Origin: Acinetobacter kyonggiensis
Lineage (GTDB): Bacteria > Pseudomonadota > Gammaproteobacteria > Pseudomonadales > Moraxellaceae
DNA: 64,000 nucleotides
Assembly: GCF_900107285.1 (NCBI RefSeq)
Contig: NZ_FNPK01000004.1
Coordinates: 161,674 to 225,673 of the forward strand
Direction of reading: 5' to 3'
The notes below the pieces were generated by a model that was not told the DNA's origin, searched no databases, and saw nothing but the letters and a program-made list of their open reading frames with translations. Position 1 is the stretch's first letter. The number at the start of each line of letters is the position of its first letter. The translations under genes and the position numbers were made by a program. Positions 17,234 to 25,983 of the stretch are shown one piece after another.

Positions 17234-17899
17234 TCAATAAAGATCTGACCGCTTAGCAGGTTTAATAATTTCAATGAATGGCTCGCCAGCAAGTAAATAA
17301 CTCACTATGCGTAAAATTAAAGCAGGAATAACCACAATTGCATGAATTAAAATTGCCGCACTTAAATACACTGCAAATTCAATCCAACGCAGCCAGTGCA
17401 AAAAAATCTTGGGTTTATGTGCCAATTTAAGTTGTACCAGCTCGCGTATCGTGATCTCGTCAGCATGCGAATCTAACCATATTCGAGTTTTTAAATCGTA
17501 GTTATTTGAACTTTTCAAACCCAATTTATACGCTTGTAACATGCGTTTAGGCTCTAAAAAAAATCCTGTAGACAGTGCTATCAAATTCATGATACCCAAT
17601 ATAGGGTGGCTAAACATTGACCCTGTTCCAAGCTCCCATGCACTGACTTCCCCTTCACCAATACGCCCCACGGTATAACCTGTTAAAATATGATGAATAT
17701 CATGATATTTTAAATACTTATGACGTACACCGATGTTGGGCATAGGGACAATTAAACAACCGGTATACACGCCTACGGTTAAAGGTTCACGATCACCAAC
17801 AATTGGCCCAAAACCATTCTTCTGATAAAAAAGATCGATGGCTTGATTGAGCGTACATTCATCTGGAAATTTATTCGGCTGTTTAACTTGTAAATTCAT
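17234..17899 (-). CDS. Coq4-family protein
   Basis: A 221-residue protein with the Coq4 metal motif HDxxHx11E: His66-Asp67-x-x-His70 and Glu82, in YHDIHHILTGYTVGRIGEGE. Eukaryotic Coq4 organises the ubiquinone complex and acts on the ring carbon C1; bacterial homologues are less studied. After the motif come GELGTG-like and FFLEP segments, and two hydrophobic stretches near 165-205 suggest membrane attachment, which Coq4 itself lacks as clear helices. It is a single gene between serC and the TolC-type gene, and no other ubiquinone gene is adjacent. Function in this organism is inference. Confidence 0.7.
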   Translation of the reverse strand: MNLQVKQPNKFPDECTLNQAIDLFYQKNGFGPIVGDREPLTVGVYTGCLIVPMPNIGVRHKYLKYHDIHHILTGYTVGRIGEGEVSAWELGTGSMFSHPILGIMNLIALSTGFFLEPKRMLQAYKLGLKSSNNYDLKTRIWLDSHADEITIRELVQLKLAHKPKIFLHWLRWIEFAVYLSAAILIHAIVVIPALILRIVSYLLAGEPFIEIIKPAKRSDLY

Positions 17900-18055
17900 C
17901 TTATATTTATTTAAATGTATGAGGTTAGCTACAATATAATCAATAAATTTATGTTTTTCACGCTTGATTCATCTCGCACAAGGCAGTCACTGATATCAAA
18001 ACACATCATTAAATGATGCTTTATAATTAAAATTACGATGTGGAGAGTCTATTCG

Positions 18056-19552
18056 ATGTTACAGCGTTCACCGCCCTTTTTAGGTTTTAAGCGAGATATC
18101 TTGATTAAAAAACCTCTTGTACAAATTTTAATTTTTTCGTCTTCCATCTTGTCAAGTTCAATCAGTCTTGCTCAAAGCATCAGTTATGCACAAGCGGAAC
18201 AATCTGTACTAACCGATTCATATAGCACACAAGCCAATCAAGCCTTACAACAGGCGGCAAAATTAGAAGCAGAAGCAGTCAAAGGTTTAGGTCTACCACG
18301 TGTCGACTTAAATGTCAGGGCTTATGCCTTTCATAATGAAGTCGATATTCCTTTAAATTCATTTAAAAACAATTTAGAACAAACCCTGTCTCAAGGGATT
18401 AATGACCGTATTAATCAAGAAAACCTGCCACCTAATATTTCTGATCCTTTAAAAGAAGGCGTTAATCAAGCCATTCATAGTGGTGTTGGTCTATTTCCAG
18501 ATTCTGCCAATGTGATTTTAGAAGATCAAGTTGTGCGTCCAACGGTGTCAATACTGATGCCTTTATATACGGGTGGTTTAACTTCTAGCGCCAAAGAAGT
18601 GGCGAATATTAAGGCTGAACGTAGTCAACTCAGCAGTAAACAACAACAAGATGTACAACGCTTTGAACTGATTCAGGCCTATTTTAATGTGCAACTGCAA
18701 AAGCAATTATTAAGCTCAAGTCATTCCAATTTAAATGCCATGCAAACGCATTACAACAATGCACTCAAACTGGAAAATCAGGGCTTTATTAGCAAAGGGC
18801 AACGGATGCAATTTGAAGTGGCAAAAAATAATGCGCAGCGTCTAGAGCAAAATACTGAAGCCAATCTCAAATCGAGCTTATTTCAACTGAATAATTTTTT
18901 ACAAAGCAGCCAAATTACCGAACTCAGCACACCGTTATTTGTCAATTCTGCGCAAAGCCAATCTTTGAATGGCTTACTTAAAACCTATCAAGATCAATCC
19001 TCTCTCATTCGTAAAATGCAAATGGATACGCAACTGGCCAATGCCAATGTAAAAGTGCAAAATGCGGCAAAAAAACCCAATCTTTTTGCCTTTGGCGAGT
19101 ACAGTCTAGATGACAAGCAAAACTGGATTGTCGGTGTGGTCGCTCGCTATAATTTATTTTCAGGGGTCGATAAAAACAAGAATATTCAAGCCGCTGAATT
19201 ACAACGCTATGCCTCTGAATTAATCACAGAACGTACCAAACAAGAAATTGAGAATATTATTTACAAGTCCTATAGTGAAGTGACGACGGCACAACAAAGT
19301 CATCAACTATTACAACAAAATATGCAAGCGGCTCAAGAGAACCTACGTATTCAAACGCTGTCTTTTAAAGAAGATATGGGCACAGCCACACAAGTGATTG
19401 ATGCACAAAATGCCTTAACGGGCTTAAAAAGTGAAATGGCACTGAATGCTTATAAATATGTCATGTCATTGGCAACATTATTGCAAAGTCACGGCTCGAT
19501 TGACCAATTTCAAAGTTATATCAATCAAACTCAAACTTACCACCTTCGTTAA
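18056..19552 (+). CDS. TolC-family outer membrane channel protein
   Basis: A 498-residue outer-membrane efflux protein. The ATG at 18056 lies ten bases after GGAG and is preferred to the ATG at 18038. A long N-terminal signal region ends around SISLAQS. The protein then shows two long coiled-coil halves rich in Gln, Asn and Ala (about 60-260 and 290-490), the OEP (PF02321) repeat that builds the trimeric alpha-barrel. It opens an operon whose next genes code for a HlyD adaptor and two ABC-2 permeases, so it should form the outer exit of that exporter. Confidence 0.87.
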   Translation: MLQRSPPFLGFKRDILIKKPLVQILIFSSSILSSSISLAQSISYAQAEQSVLTDSYSTQANQALQQAAKLEAEAVKGLGLPRVDLNVRAYAFHNEVDIPLNSFKNNLEQTLSQGINDRINQENLPPNISDPLKEGVNQAIHSGVGLFPDSANVILEDQVVRPTVSILMPLYTGGLTSSAKEVANIKAERSQLSSKQQQDVQRFELIQAYFNVQLQKQLLSSSHSNLNAMQTHYNNALKLENQGFISKGQRMQFEVAKNNAQRLEQNTEANLKSSLFQLNNFLQSSQITELSTPLFVNSAQSQSLNGLLKTYQDQSSLIRKMQMDTQLANANVKVQNAAKKPNLFAFGEYSLDDKQNWIVGVVARYNLFSGVDKNKNIQAAELQRYASELITERTKQEIENIIYKSYSEVTTAQQSHQLLQQNMQAAQENLRIQTLSFKEDMGTATQVIDAQNALTGLKSEMALNAYKYVMSLATLLQSHGSIDQFQSYINQTQTYHLR

Positions 19553-19570
19553 TTTTTGATGGGGAATAAA

Positions 19571-20758
19571 ATGAATCAAGATCAAAGCAAGTCTGATCAA
19601 GATGTAGAAAATACCTCATCGGAAGGAAACTCTACAGATCTATCAGCTCAAAATAGCAAAACAGAGATGCAAGAAATACCCATTGAACAACAAACAGATG
19701 CAGAAACGGAAGCCAAAAATCAGCAAAAGACTCAAACTCAAATAGCAACAGATTCAAACAGCGAACCGAAAAAATCAGCAGCTATAAAGGCAATTGGTTT
19801 AATGCTGCTTATTTTACTTTTAGGCTTAATTGCGTTTGGTTTATGGAAAAGCTATCAACCCAAAGAAATTGAATTACAAGGGCGAGTTGAAGCCGACACG
19901 ATTCATGTCAGTACTAAAGTGCCCAGTCGTATTGAAGAAATTTATGTGCATGATGGACAAAAGGTCAGCAAAGATCAGGAATTGATACGTTTATTTAGCC
20001 CTGAGGTAGATGCAAAAAAACAGCAAGCTTTAGGCGTTTTACAATCCGCCCTAGCACTGCAATCGACTGCTGAACGAGGCTCACAACAGGAAAATATTGA
20101 TACGCTCTATGCCAATTGGCAAAGTTTAAAAGCACAACAAGCCTTAGCTCAAACCACTTATCAACGTGGTGCAAACTTGTTTAAAGAAGGCGTGATTTCC
20201 CGCCAACGACGCGATGAAATGCAGGCCGCAGCATTATCTGCAAGTCAACTCACGGAAGCAGCTTATCAACAATATGCACGTGCCAAACGTGGTAGCACAC
20301 CACAACAGATATCTTCTGCCGATGCACAAGTTCAAATTGCTCAGGCAGCGGTAGCCGAAGCCAATGCTTTAGCAGCGGAAACCAAACTGCGCTCTCCTAT
20401 CGACGGCACAGTCTCCAAAACCTATGGCAAAGTCTCGGAACTGGTGGCTATGGGAGTGCCTGTAGTCAGTATTATTCAAGATGATGATTTATGGGTAAGC
20501 GTAAATGTACGTGAAGACCTATATGCACAAATTTATAAAACCAAAAGCATAGATGGATTTATTCCTGCACTGAACCAAACTGCGACTTTTAAAATTAAGA
20601 ATATTGAGGCCGAAGGTGAATTTGCCACCATTAAAACCACGCGCCAGACTGGAGGCTATGACATTCGCAGCTTTAAAATTCATTTGGCACCTGTGCAGCC
20701 AATCACAGATTTAAAAGTCGGTATGAGCGTTCTATTTAAAATTAAAGAGACTCAATAA
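19571..20758 (+). CDS. HlyD/EmrA-family periplasmic adaptor
   Basis: A 395-residue membrane fusion protein. The ATG at 19571 is six bases after GGGGA; TTG 19556 and ATG 19559 are earlier options. The first 70 residues are polar and repetitive (Gln, Glu, Ser, Thr), then one helix (about 75-97), a lipoyl half-motif (VEADTIHVSTKVPSRIEEI), a coiled-coil hairpin (about 150-260) and the second half LRSPIDGTVSKTYGKVSEL. The long acidic cytoplasmic tail is unusual for HlyD proteins. The gene sits between the TolC-type gene and the permeases, overlapping the next by one base. Confidence 0.86.
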   Translation: MNQDQSKSDQDVENTSSEGNSTDLSAQNSKTEMQEIPIEQQTDAETEAKNQQKTQTQIATDSNSEPKKSAAIKAIGLMLLILLLGLIAFGLWKSYQPKEIELQGRVEADTIHVSTKVPSRIEEIYVHDGQKVSKDQELIRLFSPEVDAKKQQALGVLQSALALQSTAERGSQQENIDTLYANWQSLKAQQALAQTTYQRGANLFKEGVISRQRRDEMQAAALSASQLTEAAYQQYARAKRGSTPQQISSADAQVQIAQAAVAEANALAAETKLRSPIDGTVSKTYGKVSELVAMGVPVVSIIQDDDLWVSVNVREDLYAQIYKTKSIDGFIPALNQTATFKIKNIEAEGEFATIKTTRQTGGYDIRSFKIHLAPVQPITDLKVGMSVLFKIKETQ

Positions 20759-21888
20759 TGTGGTCGGGCATGCTGCGCGAACTGCGCTATTTACTGACAC
20801 ATAAATGGGACTTGTGCTTAGTCACACTTACCCCTTTATTTATTATTGTGTTGTTTTCCAGCATGTTCTATCAGGGCAAGCCTGAACATTTGCCAATTGC
20901 CATTATTGACCAAGACCAAAGCGAACTGAGTCGAAATATTGAAAAATATGTCAGTCATAATTCAGCTTTAAAAATTGCACTAATTTCACAAAACCCCGAT
21001 GAAGTAGAAAAGCTGCTAAATCAGACTCAAATTTGGGGCTATATTTCTATTCCTGCCGGTGCGGAACAGAGACTGGTTCAAGCTCAAGATGCCGAAATCA
21101 GCATTGCTTTTAACCAAAGTTATTTTAGTGTGGGCAATGCGATTTCATCTGCAATGTTATTGAGCACCCTAGAAGCGACCATTGATTTCACTCGGCAAAA
21201 CTATTTAGCCAATAGCATTCCGTATTTGGATATTCCAACGCCGAATGTCAAAATCTCGCCTTTATATAATCCAAGTTTAAGTTATGAGTTTTACTTAGAA
21301 CCCTTTATGATTCCTGCAATTCTGCATTTATTATTGTGCTGTTGTGTGGCCTTTGCAGTAGGACAAGAGCTGAAATTTAACACCACGGGACAATGGTTAA
21401 ATCAGCACAGTATTTTTAGTGCCTTATTGTCTAAAGTTTTAGTCTATGTTGTGATTTTTACTGCATGGACATGGGCTTGGATGTTCTGGCTCATTGAAAT
21501 TCGTGGTTGGTTTGTTGCAGGCAATCTATGGATGATCTTAATCGGACAATTTTTCTTTTACAGCGCTTATGCCTTAATTAGCAGCACTGTTGTATTGGCA
21601 ACTCGCGACTTAGCTAAATCGTACGGTTTTATTGCCGTTTATGGTGGCTCCTCTTTAAGTTTTGCTGGGGTCACTTTACCTTTAAATAATGCCCCTCTGT
21701 TTACGCAATTTTGGGCCAATATTCTTCCTTATACGCCATATGCAAAATTGCAGACTGAACAATGGGTAATCGGTAGCCCAATCTCCGCATCTCTTTTACC
21801 CCTTGCAGTTTTGGCAGTCTATTGTCTATTTTATTTTGCAACAGCGTATTTCTTTCTTAGAAAGTATGTAAAGGGAGTTCACTCATGA
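20758..21888 (+). CDS. ABC-2 type permease, first subunit
   Basis: A 376-residue inner-membrane protein of the YhhJ/YbhR kind (ABC2_membrane_3). One helix near residues 20-38, a large periplasmic domain (about 40-180, starting IAIIDQDQSELSRNIEKYV) and five C-terminal helices (about 185-370). In relatives this domain meets the HlyD adaptor. The start codon shares a base with the stop of the adaptor gene (TAATG), and the end overlaps the next gene by four bases, indicating tight translational coupling. No ABC ATPase gene accompanies it in the operon. Confidence 0.85.
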   Translation: MWSGMLRELRYLLTHKWDLCLVTLTPLFIIVLFSSMFYQGKPEHLPIAIIDQDQSELSRNIEKYVSHNSALKIALISQNPDEVEKLLNQTQIWGYISIPAGAEQRLVQAQDAEISIAFNQSYFSVGNAISSAMLLSTLEATIDFTRQNYLANSIPYLDIPTPNVKISPLYNPSLSYEFYLEPFMIPAILHLLLCCCVAFAVGQELKFNTTGQWLNQHSIFSALLSKVLVYVVIFTAWTWAWMFWLIEIRGWFVAGNLWMILIGQFFFYSAYALISSTVVLATRDLAKSYGFIAVYGGSSLSFAGVTLPLNNAPLFTQFWANILPYTPYAKLQTEQWVIGSPISASLLPLAVLAVYCLFYFATAYFFLRKYVKGVHS

Positions 21889-22994
21889 AAACCAGCATGA
21901 AAGAATTCCTTCATTTTTACTTCAAAACTTTTAAAGATATTGCCCGTAATAGCTCAATCTTTACCACCTTGGTTTTATCAGTATTTTTATATAGTTTTTT
22001 CTATCCTACTGCCTATAAAGCCCAGCATGCAGAATCTTTGCCTATTGTGATTGTGGATGAAGAACAAAGTATGCTGACTTCCAACATTATTACTGAAGTT
22101 TCAAAAAGCCCAAATGTAAAAATTAAAGCTGTCACAGGCAATTTTGCTGAAGCGCAAATGATGATCAAAACCCAGCAAGCTGACGGTATTTTATTGTTGC
22201 CTGACAATTTATCCAATAGTGTTCATCGTGGTGAGGTTGGTGGTGTTGGCTTATATTTAAGTGCTGCTTATTTTCTCAAGACCAAACAAATTGGCTTGGG
22301 CATAGCCAGCGCAATTGAACAAGCAATTGCTGAACAGACCGAAAAATTTGGCCATATTTCACATTTCAGCCCTGCTCTTTCGATTCATCAAGTCCCTTTA
22401 TTTAATACGCTATCTGGTTATGGCAGTTATGTTTTCCCTGCAATTGCCCCGTTAATTATTCATCAAACCATTGTTTTAGGCTTAAGTATGCTCATTGCAG
22501 GCTATAGGCAATCCAAGTGGCAACCTAAAAAAACTGAATTTTTCGGACTATTCTGCGCCATTTTAACCATTGGTTGCTTAGGCTGTTTTTATTTATTCGG
22601 TTTTACTTTCTGGCTTTATGATTATCCACATGGTGGAAATTTTTGGGGCATGCTTTTGGCGGTGCCGATCTTTATCAGTTGCGTGATTGGGCTAACAATG
22701 GTCATTGCTTCATTTTTTGATATGCCAGAACGCGCAGGACACGTCATTGTGTTTACCTCCATTCCGCTATTTTTACTATCAGGCACAGCATGGCCACATG
22801 CAGCCATGCCTGAATGGATGCAATACCTAGGCAAGGCACTTCCGTCCACTCAAGGCATTCAAATGTTTATTCAACTCAATCAAATGGGTGTACCAACGGA
22901 TCTGGTCATTCCAAAAATGATTTATTTGGCAACTATTGGGGCTATATTATTGGTTTTAGGATATTTCCGATTGACACAAAACAATAAAAAATAA
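21885..22994 (+). CDS. ABC-2 type permease, second subunit
   Basis: A 369-residue paralogue of the preceding gene with the same plan: helix at about 25-42, periplasmic domain (IVIVDEEQSMLTSNIITEV to about 170) and C-terminal helices (about 185-365), including FLLSGTAWPHAAMPEWM, a conserved stretch in YhhJ/YbhS permeases. The pair probably forms a heterodimer. It is the last gene of the four-gene exporter operon and is followed by a hairpin with a T-run at about 23148. Transported substrate is unknown; relatives export drugs, dyes or polymers. Confidence 0.85.
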   Translation: MKTSMKEFLHFYFKTFKDIARNSSIFTTLVLSVFLYSFFYPTAYKAQHAESLPIVIVDEEQSMLTSNIITEVSKSPNVKIKAVTGNFAEAQMMIKTQQADGILLLPDNLSNSVHRGEVGGVGLYLSAAYFLKTKQIGLGIASAIEQAIAEQTEKFGHISHFSPALSIHQVPLFNTLSGYGSYVFPAIAPLIIHQTIVLGLSMLIAGYRQSKWQPKKTEFFGLFCAILTIGCLGCFYLFGFTFWLYDYPHGGNFWGMLLAVPIFISCVIGLTMVIASFFDMPERAGHVIVFTSIPLFLLSGTAWPHAAMPEWMQYLGKALPSTQGIQMFIQLNQMGVPTDLVIPKMIYLATIGAILLVLGYFRLTQNNKK

Positions 22995-23095
22995 TGTTCT
23001 AATGAGAGACATCATAATATTAATAAATAAAACTTAACAAATAGATCGGATATCCAACGAAAACTGGAATATTTTTGATCAATTGAACAAGTATC

Positions 23096-23148
23096 GCATA
23101 GAAAACGTTAGATTCTATGCATTTATCAATGCAGAATAGCGTTTTTTT
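23096..23148 (+). terminator. Hairpin cluster with T-run, putative operon terminator
   Basis: Two overlapping foldings are possible. GCATAGAA (23096-23103) pairs with TTCTATGC (23113-23120), or the longer imperfect arm AAAACG...TGCATT pairs with AATGCA...CGTTTT, which runs directly into TTTTTTT. The second form is a terminator for the exporter operon; the first would compete with it. Confidence 0.55.
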
Positions 23149-23265
23149 CCGTACTCCCAGAATATATTTATTATTCACTCCCATGCTCCCATTAACATGT
23201 CGTTATGAAGTCGACAGTTTTATTGCAGCTTTTTTTCACTAAATATCTGATTTTAATGGATTAAC

Positions 23266-24585
23266 ATGAAGAAAATTAAGATTAGCCTTGCATGGCAAAT
23301 CGTAATTGCACTCATTTTAGGTGTGCTTGTAGGCTCTTTTTTACACTACTCTCCCGAATACCGTGAAGTTTTAATTAATAATTTACTTAGCCCATTGGGT
23401 GCAATTTTTATTAATTTAATTAAGATGATCGTTATTCCACTTGTTGTTTCAATGCTGATTTTAGGTATTGCCAATACAAGTCACGGTCAAAATTTAGGTA
23501 AACTTGGTTTCAAAACCATTGTTTATTTTGAAGTCATTACAACCATTGCCATTATTGTTGGTCTTGTTGCTGCCAATGTATTCCAGCCAGGTGCTGGCAT
23601 TGATATGTCGAGTTTAACGCAAACCGATATCTCTAAATACCAAGCAACAACACAGGAAGTGAGTAGCCATGCTCACGGTCTGGTTAATACCATTTTATCT
23701 TTAATTCCTTCCAATATTTTTGGAGCACTGACTGATGGGCACATGTTGCCGATCATCTTCTTCTCAGTGATCTTTGGTGTTGGTTTAGGATCGTTAGCTA
23801 AAGAAACCAAACAGCCTTTAATTAATGTATTACAAGCTATTTCTGAAACCATGTTCAAAGTGACGCATATGATCATGCTTTTTGCACCTTTCGGTGTATT
23901 TGGTCTGATTGCGGCAACAGTTGCAAACTTTGGCTTTAGCTCTCTACTTCCATTAGTGAAGTTGGCGCTTTTAGTCTATGGCGCTATTTTCTTCTTCACC
24001 TTTATCGTTTTGGGTGCAGTCGCTAAATTCTGTGGTTTCAGCATTTGGGCACTTATTAAAATTTTAAAAGATGAACTGATTCTGGCGTATTCAACTGCGA
24101 GTTCAGAAACGGTTTTACCGCGCATTATGGAAAAGATGGAAGCCTATGGCGCACCAAAATCCATTACCAGTTTTGTCATTCCAATTGGTTATTCATTTAA
24201 CTTAGATGGCTCTACGCTTTATCAAAGTATTGCCGCTATTTTTATTGCGCAGCTTTATGGTATTGATTTAAGTCTGACCCAACAAATTATTTTAGTATTA
24301 ACTTTAATGATTACTTCTAAAGGTATTGCTGGTGTTCCGGGCGTGTCTTTTGTGGTGTTGTTAGCAACATTGGGTAGTGTCGGTATTCCGCTTGAAGGTC
24401 TTGCATTTATTGCAGGTATTGACCGTATTTTAGATATGGCACGTACTGCATTGAATGTCATTGGTAACTCGTTGGCTGTTCTTGTAATTAGTAAATGGGA
24501 AGGCCAATTCGATACTGAAAAACAAAAGAATTATGCTGTTGTAATGCAAAAAAATCATGAGATTAAAATGCAGGATGCTGCGTAA
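23266..24585 (+). CDS. Dicarboxylate/amino acid:cation symporter (DAACS, GltP type)
   Basis: A 439-residue inner-membrane secondary carrier. Eight helices plus two re-entrant loops fit the GltP/DctA fold. The serine-rich hairpin is STASSETVLPRIM, the conserved NMDGT motif appears as NLDGSTLY, and the substrate-binding end reads AGIDRILDMARTALNVIGN, whose Asp and Arg and Asn match amino-acid carriers. Glutamate, aspartate or a C4 acid is therefore likely, driven by protons or sodium. It is a single gene with a UUCG-loop terminator 13 bases downstream. Confidence 0.88.
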   Translation: MKKIKISLAWQIVIALILGVLVGSFLHYSPEYREVLINNLLSPLGAIFINLIKMIVIPLVVSMLILGIANTSHGQNLGKLGFKTIVYFEVITTIAIIVGLVAANVFQPGAGIDMSSLTQTDISKYQATTQEVSSHAHGLVNTILSLIPSNIFGALTDGHMLPIIFFSVIFGVGLGSLAKETKQPLINVLQAISETMFKVTHMIMLFAPFGVFGLIAATVANFGFSSLLPLVKLALLVYGAIFFFTFIVLGAVAKFCGFSIWALIKILKDELILAYSTASSETVLPRIMEKMEAYGAPKSITSFVIPIGYSFNLDGSTLYQSIAAIFIAQLYGIDLSLTQQIILVLTLMITSKGIAGVPGVSFVVLLATLGSVGIPLEGLAFIAGIDRILDMARTALNVIGNSLAVLVISKWEGQFDTEKQKNYAVVMQKNHEIKMQDAA

Positions 24586-24597
24586 TTCATGAAATTT

Positions 24598-24625
24598 AAA
24601 AAGGAAGCTTCGGCTTCCTTTTTTT
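24598..24625 (+). terminator. Rho-independent terminator, UUCG tetraloop
   Basis: AAAAAGGAAGC and GCTTCCTTTTT frame a TTCG tetraloop and the T tract continues. It is a textbook terminator for the symporter gene. Confidence 0.93.
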
Positions 24626-24675
24626 ATGTTACTTAGATTTCAATTAACACTTAGTGAATCTATTCATCTTATAAC

Positions 24676-25821
24676 TCATGCTTTTTCTTTTAGAGCGAGT
24701 TTTAACAACATATTTAAAGAATTTTGTAAAAGATCTGCTGACTCCTGTTGATGGACTACAAAATTTTCCAAAGTCTTTACTAATGATTTTTTCGATTTAT
24801 TTAATTTCGTAGTAGCACGTGAAAACTTATGAACACTTTCTTTAAGATAAATCATTGTCGGAATACTATCCTCTACCGTCTTCTTAAACTCATCAATGTG
24901 TGAAAAAACCCCATTTAACACATCATTTTCATCATTAAAGTCCTCGGCGTAAATACTCGAAGCAATATTAAAATAGTTCATAGAATTTACAAGATAACTT
25001 CTTTGCTTATCTATATTAGCCTCTAAAACTAAACTAAACGCATCCACATCTTCACTAAAAATATTAATAATTTTAGACTTTTCTTTATCAGTTGAACATA
25101 AATCCAATTTAGATTTTGTTTTTAGCATAGCCTCATTAAATATTAAACCTGCTTTAGTGAATATAGTAGTTATTTGGGTGCTTTTTTCTAGTTCATCGAT
25201 TGATAAAGATATGGCATCATAATAACCAATATCTTCATCAATATTATGCAACTGTAAAGATATACTATCTTTTGACAGACCCAGTTCCTGTCTATTTGAG
25301 ATTCTGTCCCAATCTATTAATATAGTAGTTAATAAGTTTCTAATATTATTATCAAAATCATCTCCTTTAATTTCTGACCTATAGCAGCCAATTTCAGAAA
25401 TTTTTCTTTTAAATTCTTTTACTAATGTAAATTGATCAATATCTATATCATTCACTGTAAAGCCATCAGTTTTAAAAAAGAAACAAATATCTGCTAGTTT
25501 TCCTTGTTTATATCTATCATATGCGAGATTAAACTCTTCCTCTGTTCCTGAACCAGCATTGGGAGTCGGAGTCCCAAAACGTATTGATAGAATACCAAGG
25601 AAAATATCATATTCTCCAATTTGTTCATTAATCACATTTTGGGCATATCTAGAAATTGAAGGAACAACCTCTTCCCAACCTACTATTTCTAACCTTCGCC
25701 CTAAAACTTGCGACATGTTTTTATTCAACTCATCTGCTATCTTGAAAACTTTACTTCGTTCAATTTGAACATCTGATGGTGAAGACAAAAAGACTCTAAT
25801 ATTTTGAATGCTTTTAATCAT
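24676..25821 (-). CDS. DUF4062 (TIR-like) domain protein, defence candidate
   Basis: A 381-residue protein. Residues 7-30 (IRVFLSSPSDVQIERSKVF) are the signature start of DUF4062, a TIR-related domain; GILSIRFGTPTPNAGSGTEEEFNLAYDRY (near 75-105) is the other hallmark, with conserved Glu residues where TIR NADases keep their catalytic acid. The second half (about 180-381) is helical, Lys/Glu/Ser-rich and unrecognised. DUF4062 usually heads larger NTPase or sensor proteins in antiphage contexts; here it stands alone with a helical tail. The gene is visibly more AT-rich than its neighbours and sits between two self-contained core genes, signs of horizontal gain. No NACHT, helicase or membrane module is present. 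Confidence 0.72.
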   Translation of the reverse strand: MIKSIQNIRVFLSSPSDVQIERSKVFKIADELNKNMSQVLGRRLEIVGWEEVVPSISRYAQNVINEQIGEYDIFLGILSIRFGTPTPNAGSGTEEEFNLAYDRYKQGKLADICFFFKTDGFTVNDIDIDQFTLVKEFKRKISEIGCYRSEIKGDDFDNNIRNLLTTILIDWDRISNRQELGLSKDSISLQLHNIDEDIGYYDAISLSIDELEKSTQITTIFTKAGLIFNEAMLKTKSKLDLCSTDKEKSKIINIFSEDVDAFSLVLEANIDKQRSYLVNSMNYFNIASSIYAEDFNDENDVLNGVFSHIDEFKKTVEDSIPTMIYLKESVHKFSRATTKLNKSKKSLVKTLENFVVHQQESADLLQNSLNMLLKLALKEKA

Positions 25822-25879
25822 AATAATTTCGCATATATATTTATCTTGATAGATTGTTATTTATTTGATTTATTAACAC

Positions 25880-25909
25880 AATATATTAACGACACCACAT
25901 GTCGTACAA
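25880..25909 (-). promoter_or_regulatory. Putative promoter with operator-like inverted repeat
   Basis: Read on the minus strand, TTGTAC and TATATT are separated by 18 bases, and ACGACA-N5-TGTCGT (25889-25905) lies inside that spacer. A symmetric site between -35 and -10 is a classic repressor position. It would drive the DUF4062 gene with a leader of about 50 bases. Confidence 0.4.
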
Positions 25910-25941
25910 ATTATAATCAATTATTTCAAAATATTACTAAC

Positions 25942-25967
25942 AAAAAAAAGAGCGCCTAAGCGCTCTT
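25942..25967 (-). terminator. gyrA rho-independent terminator
   Basis: On the minus strand, AAGAGCGC and GCGCTCTT frame a four-base loop and are followed by a run of Ts. It lies 17 bases after the gyrA stop. Confidence 0.92.
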
Positions 25968-25983
25968 CATTTCAAGTCAAAAC

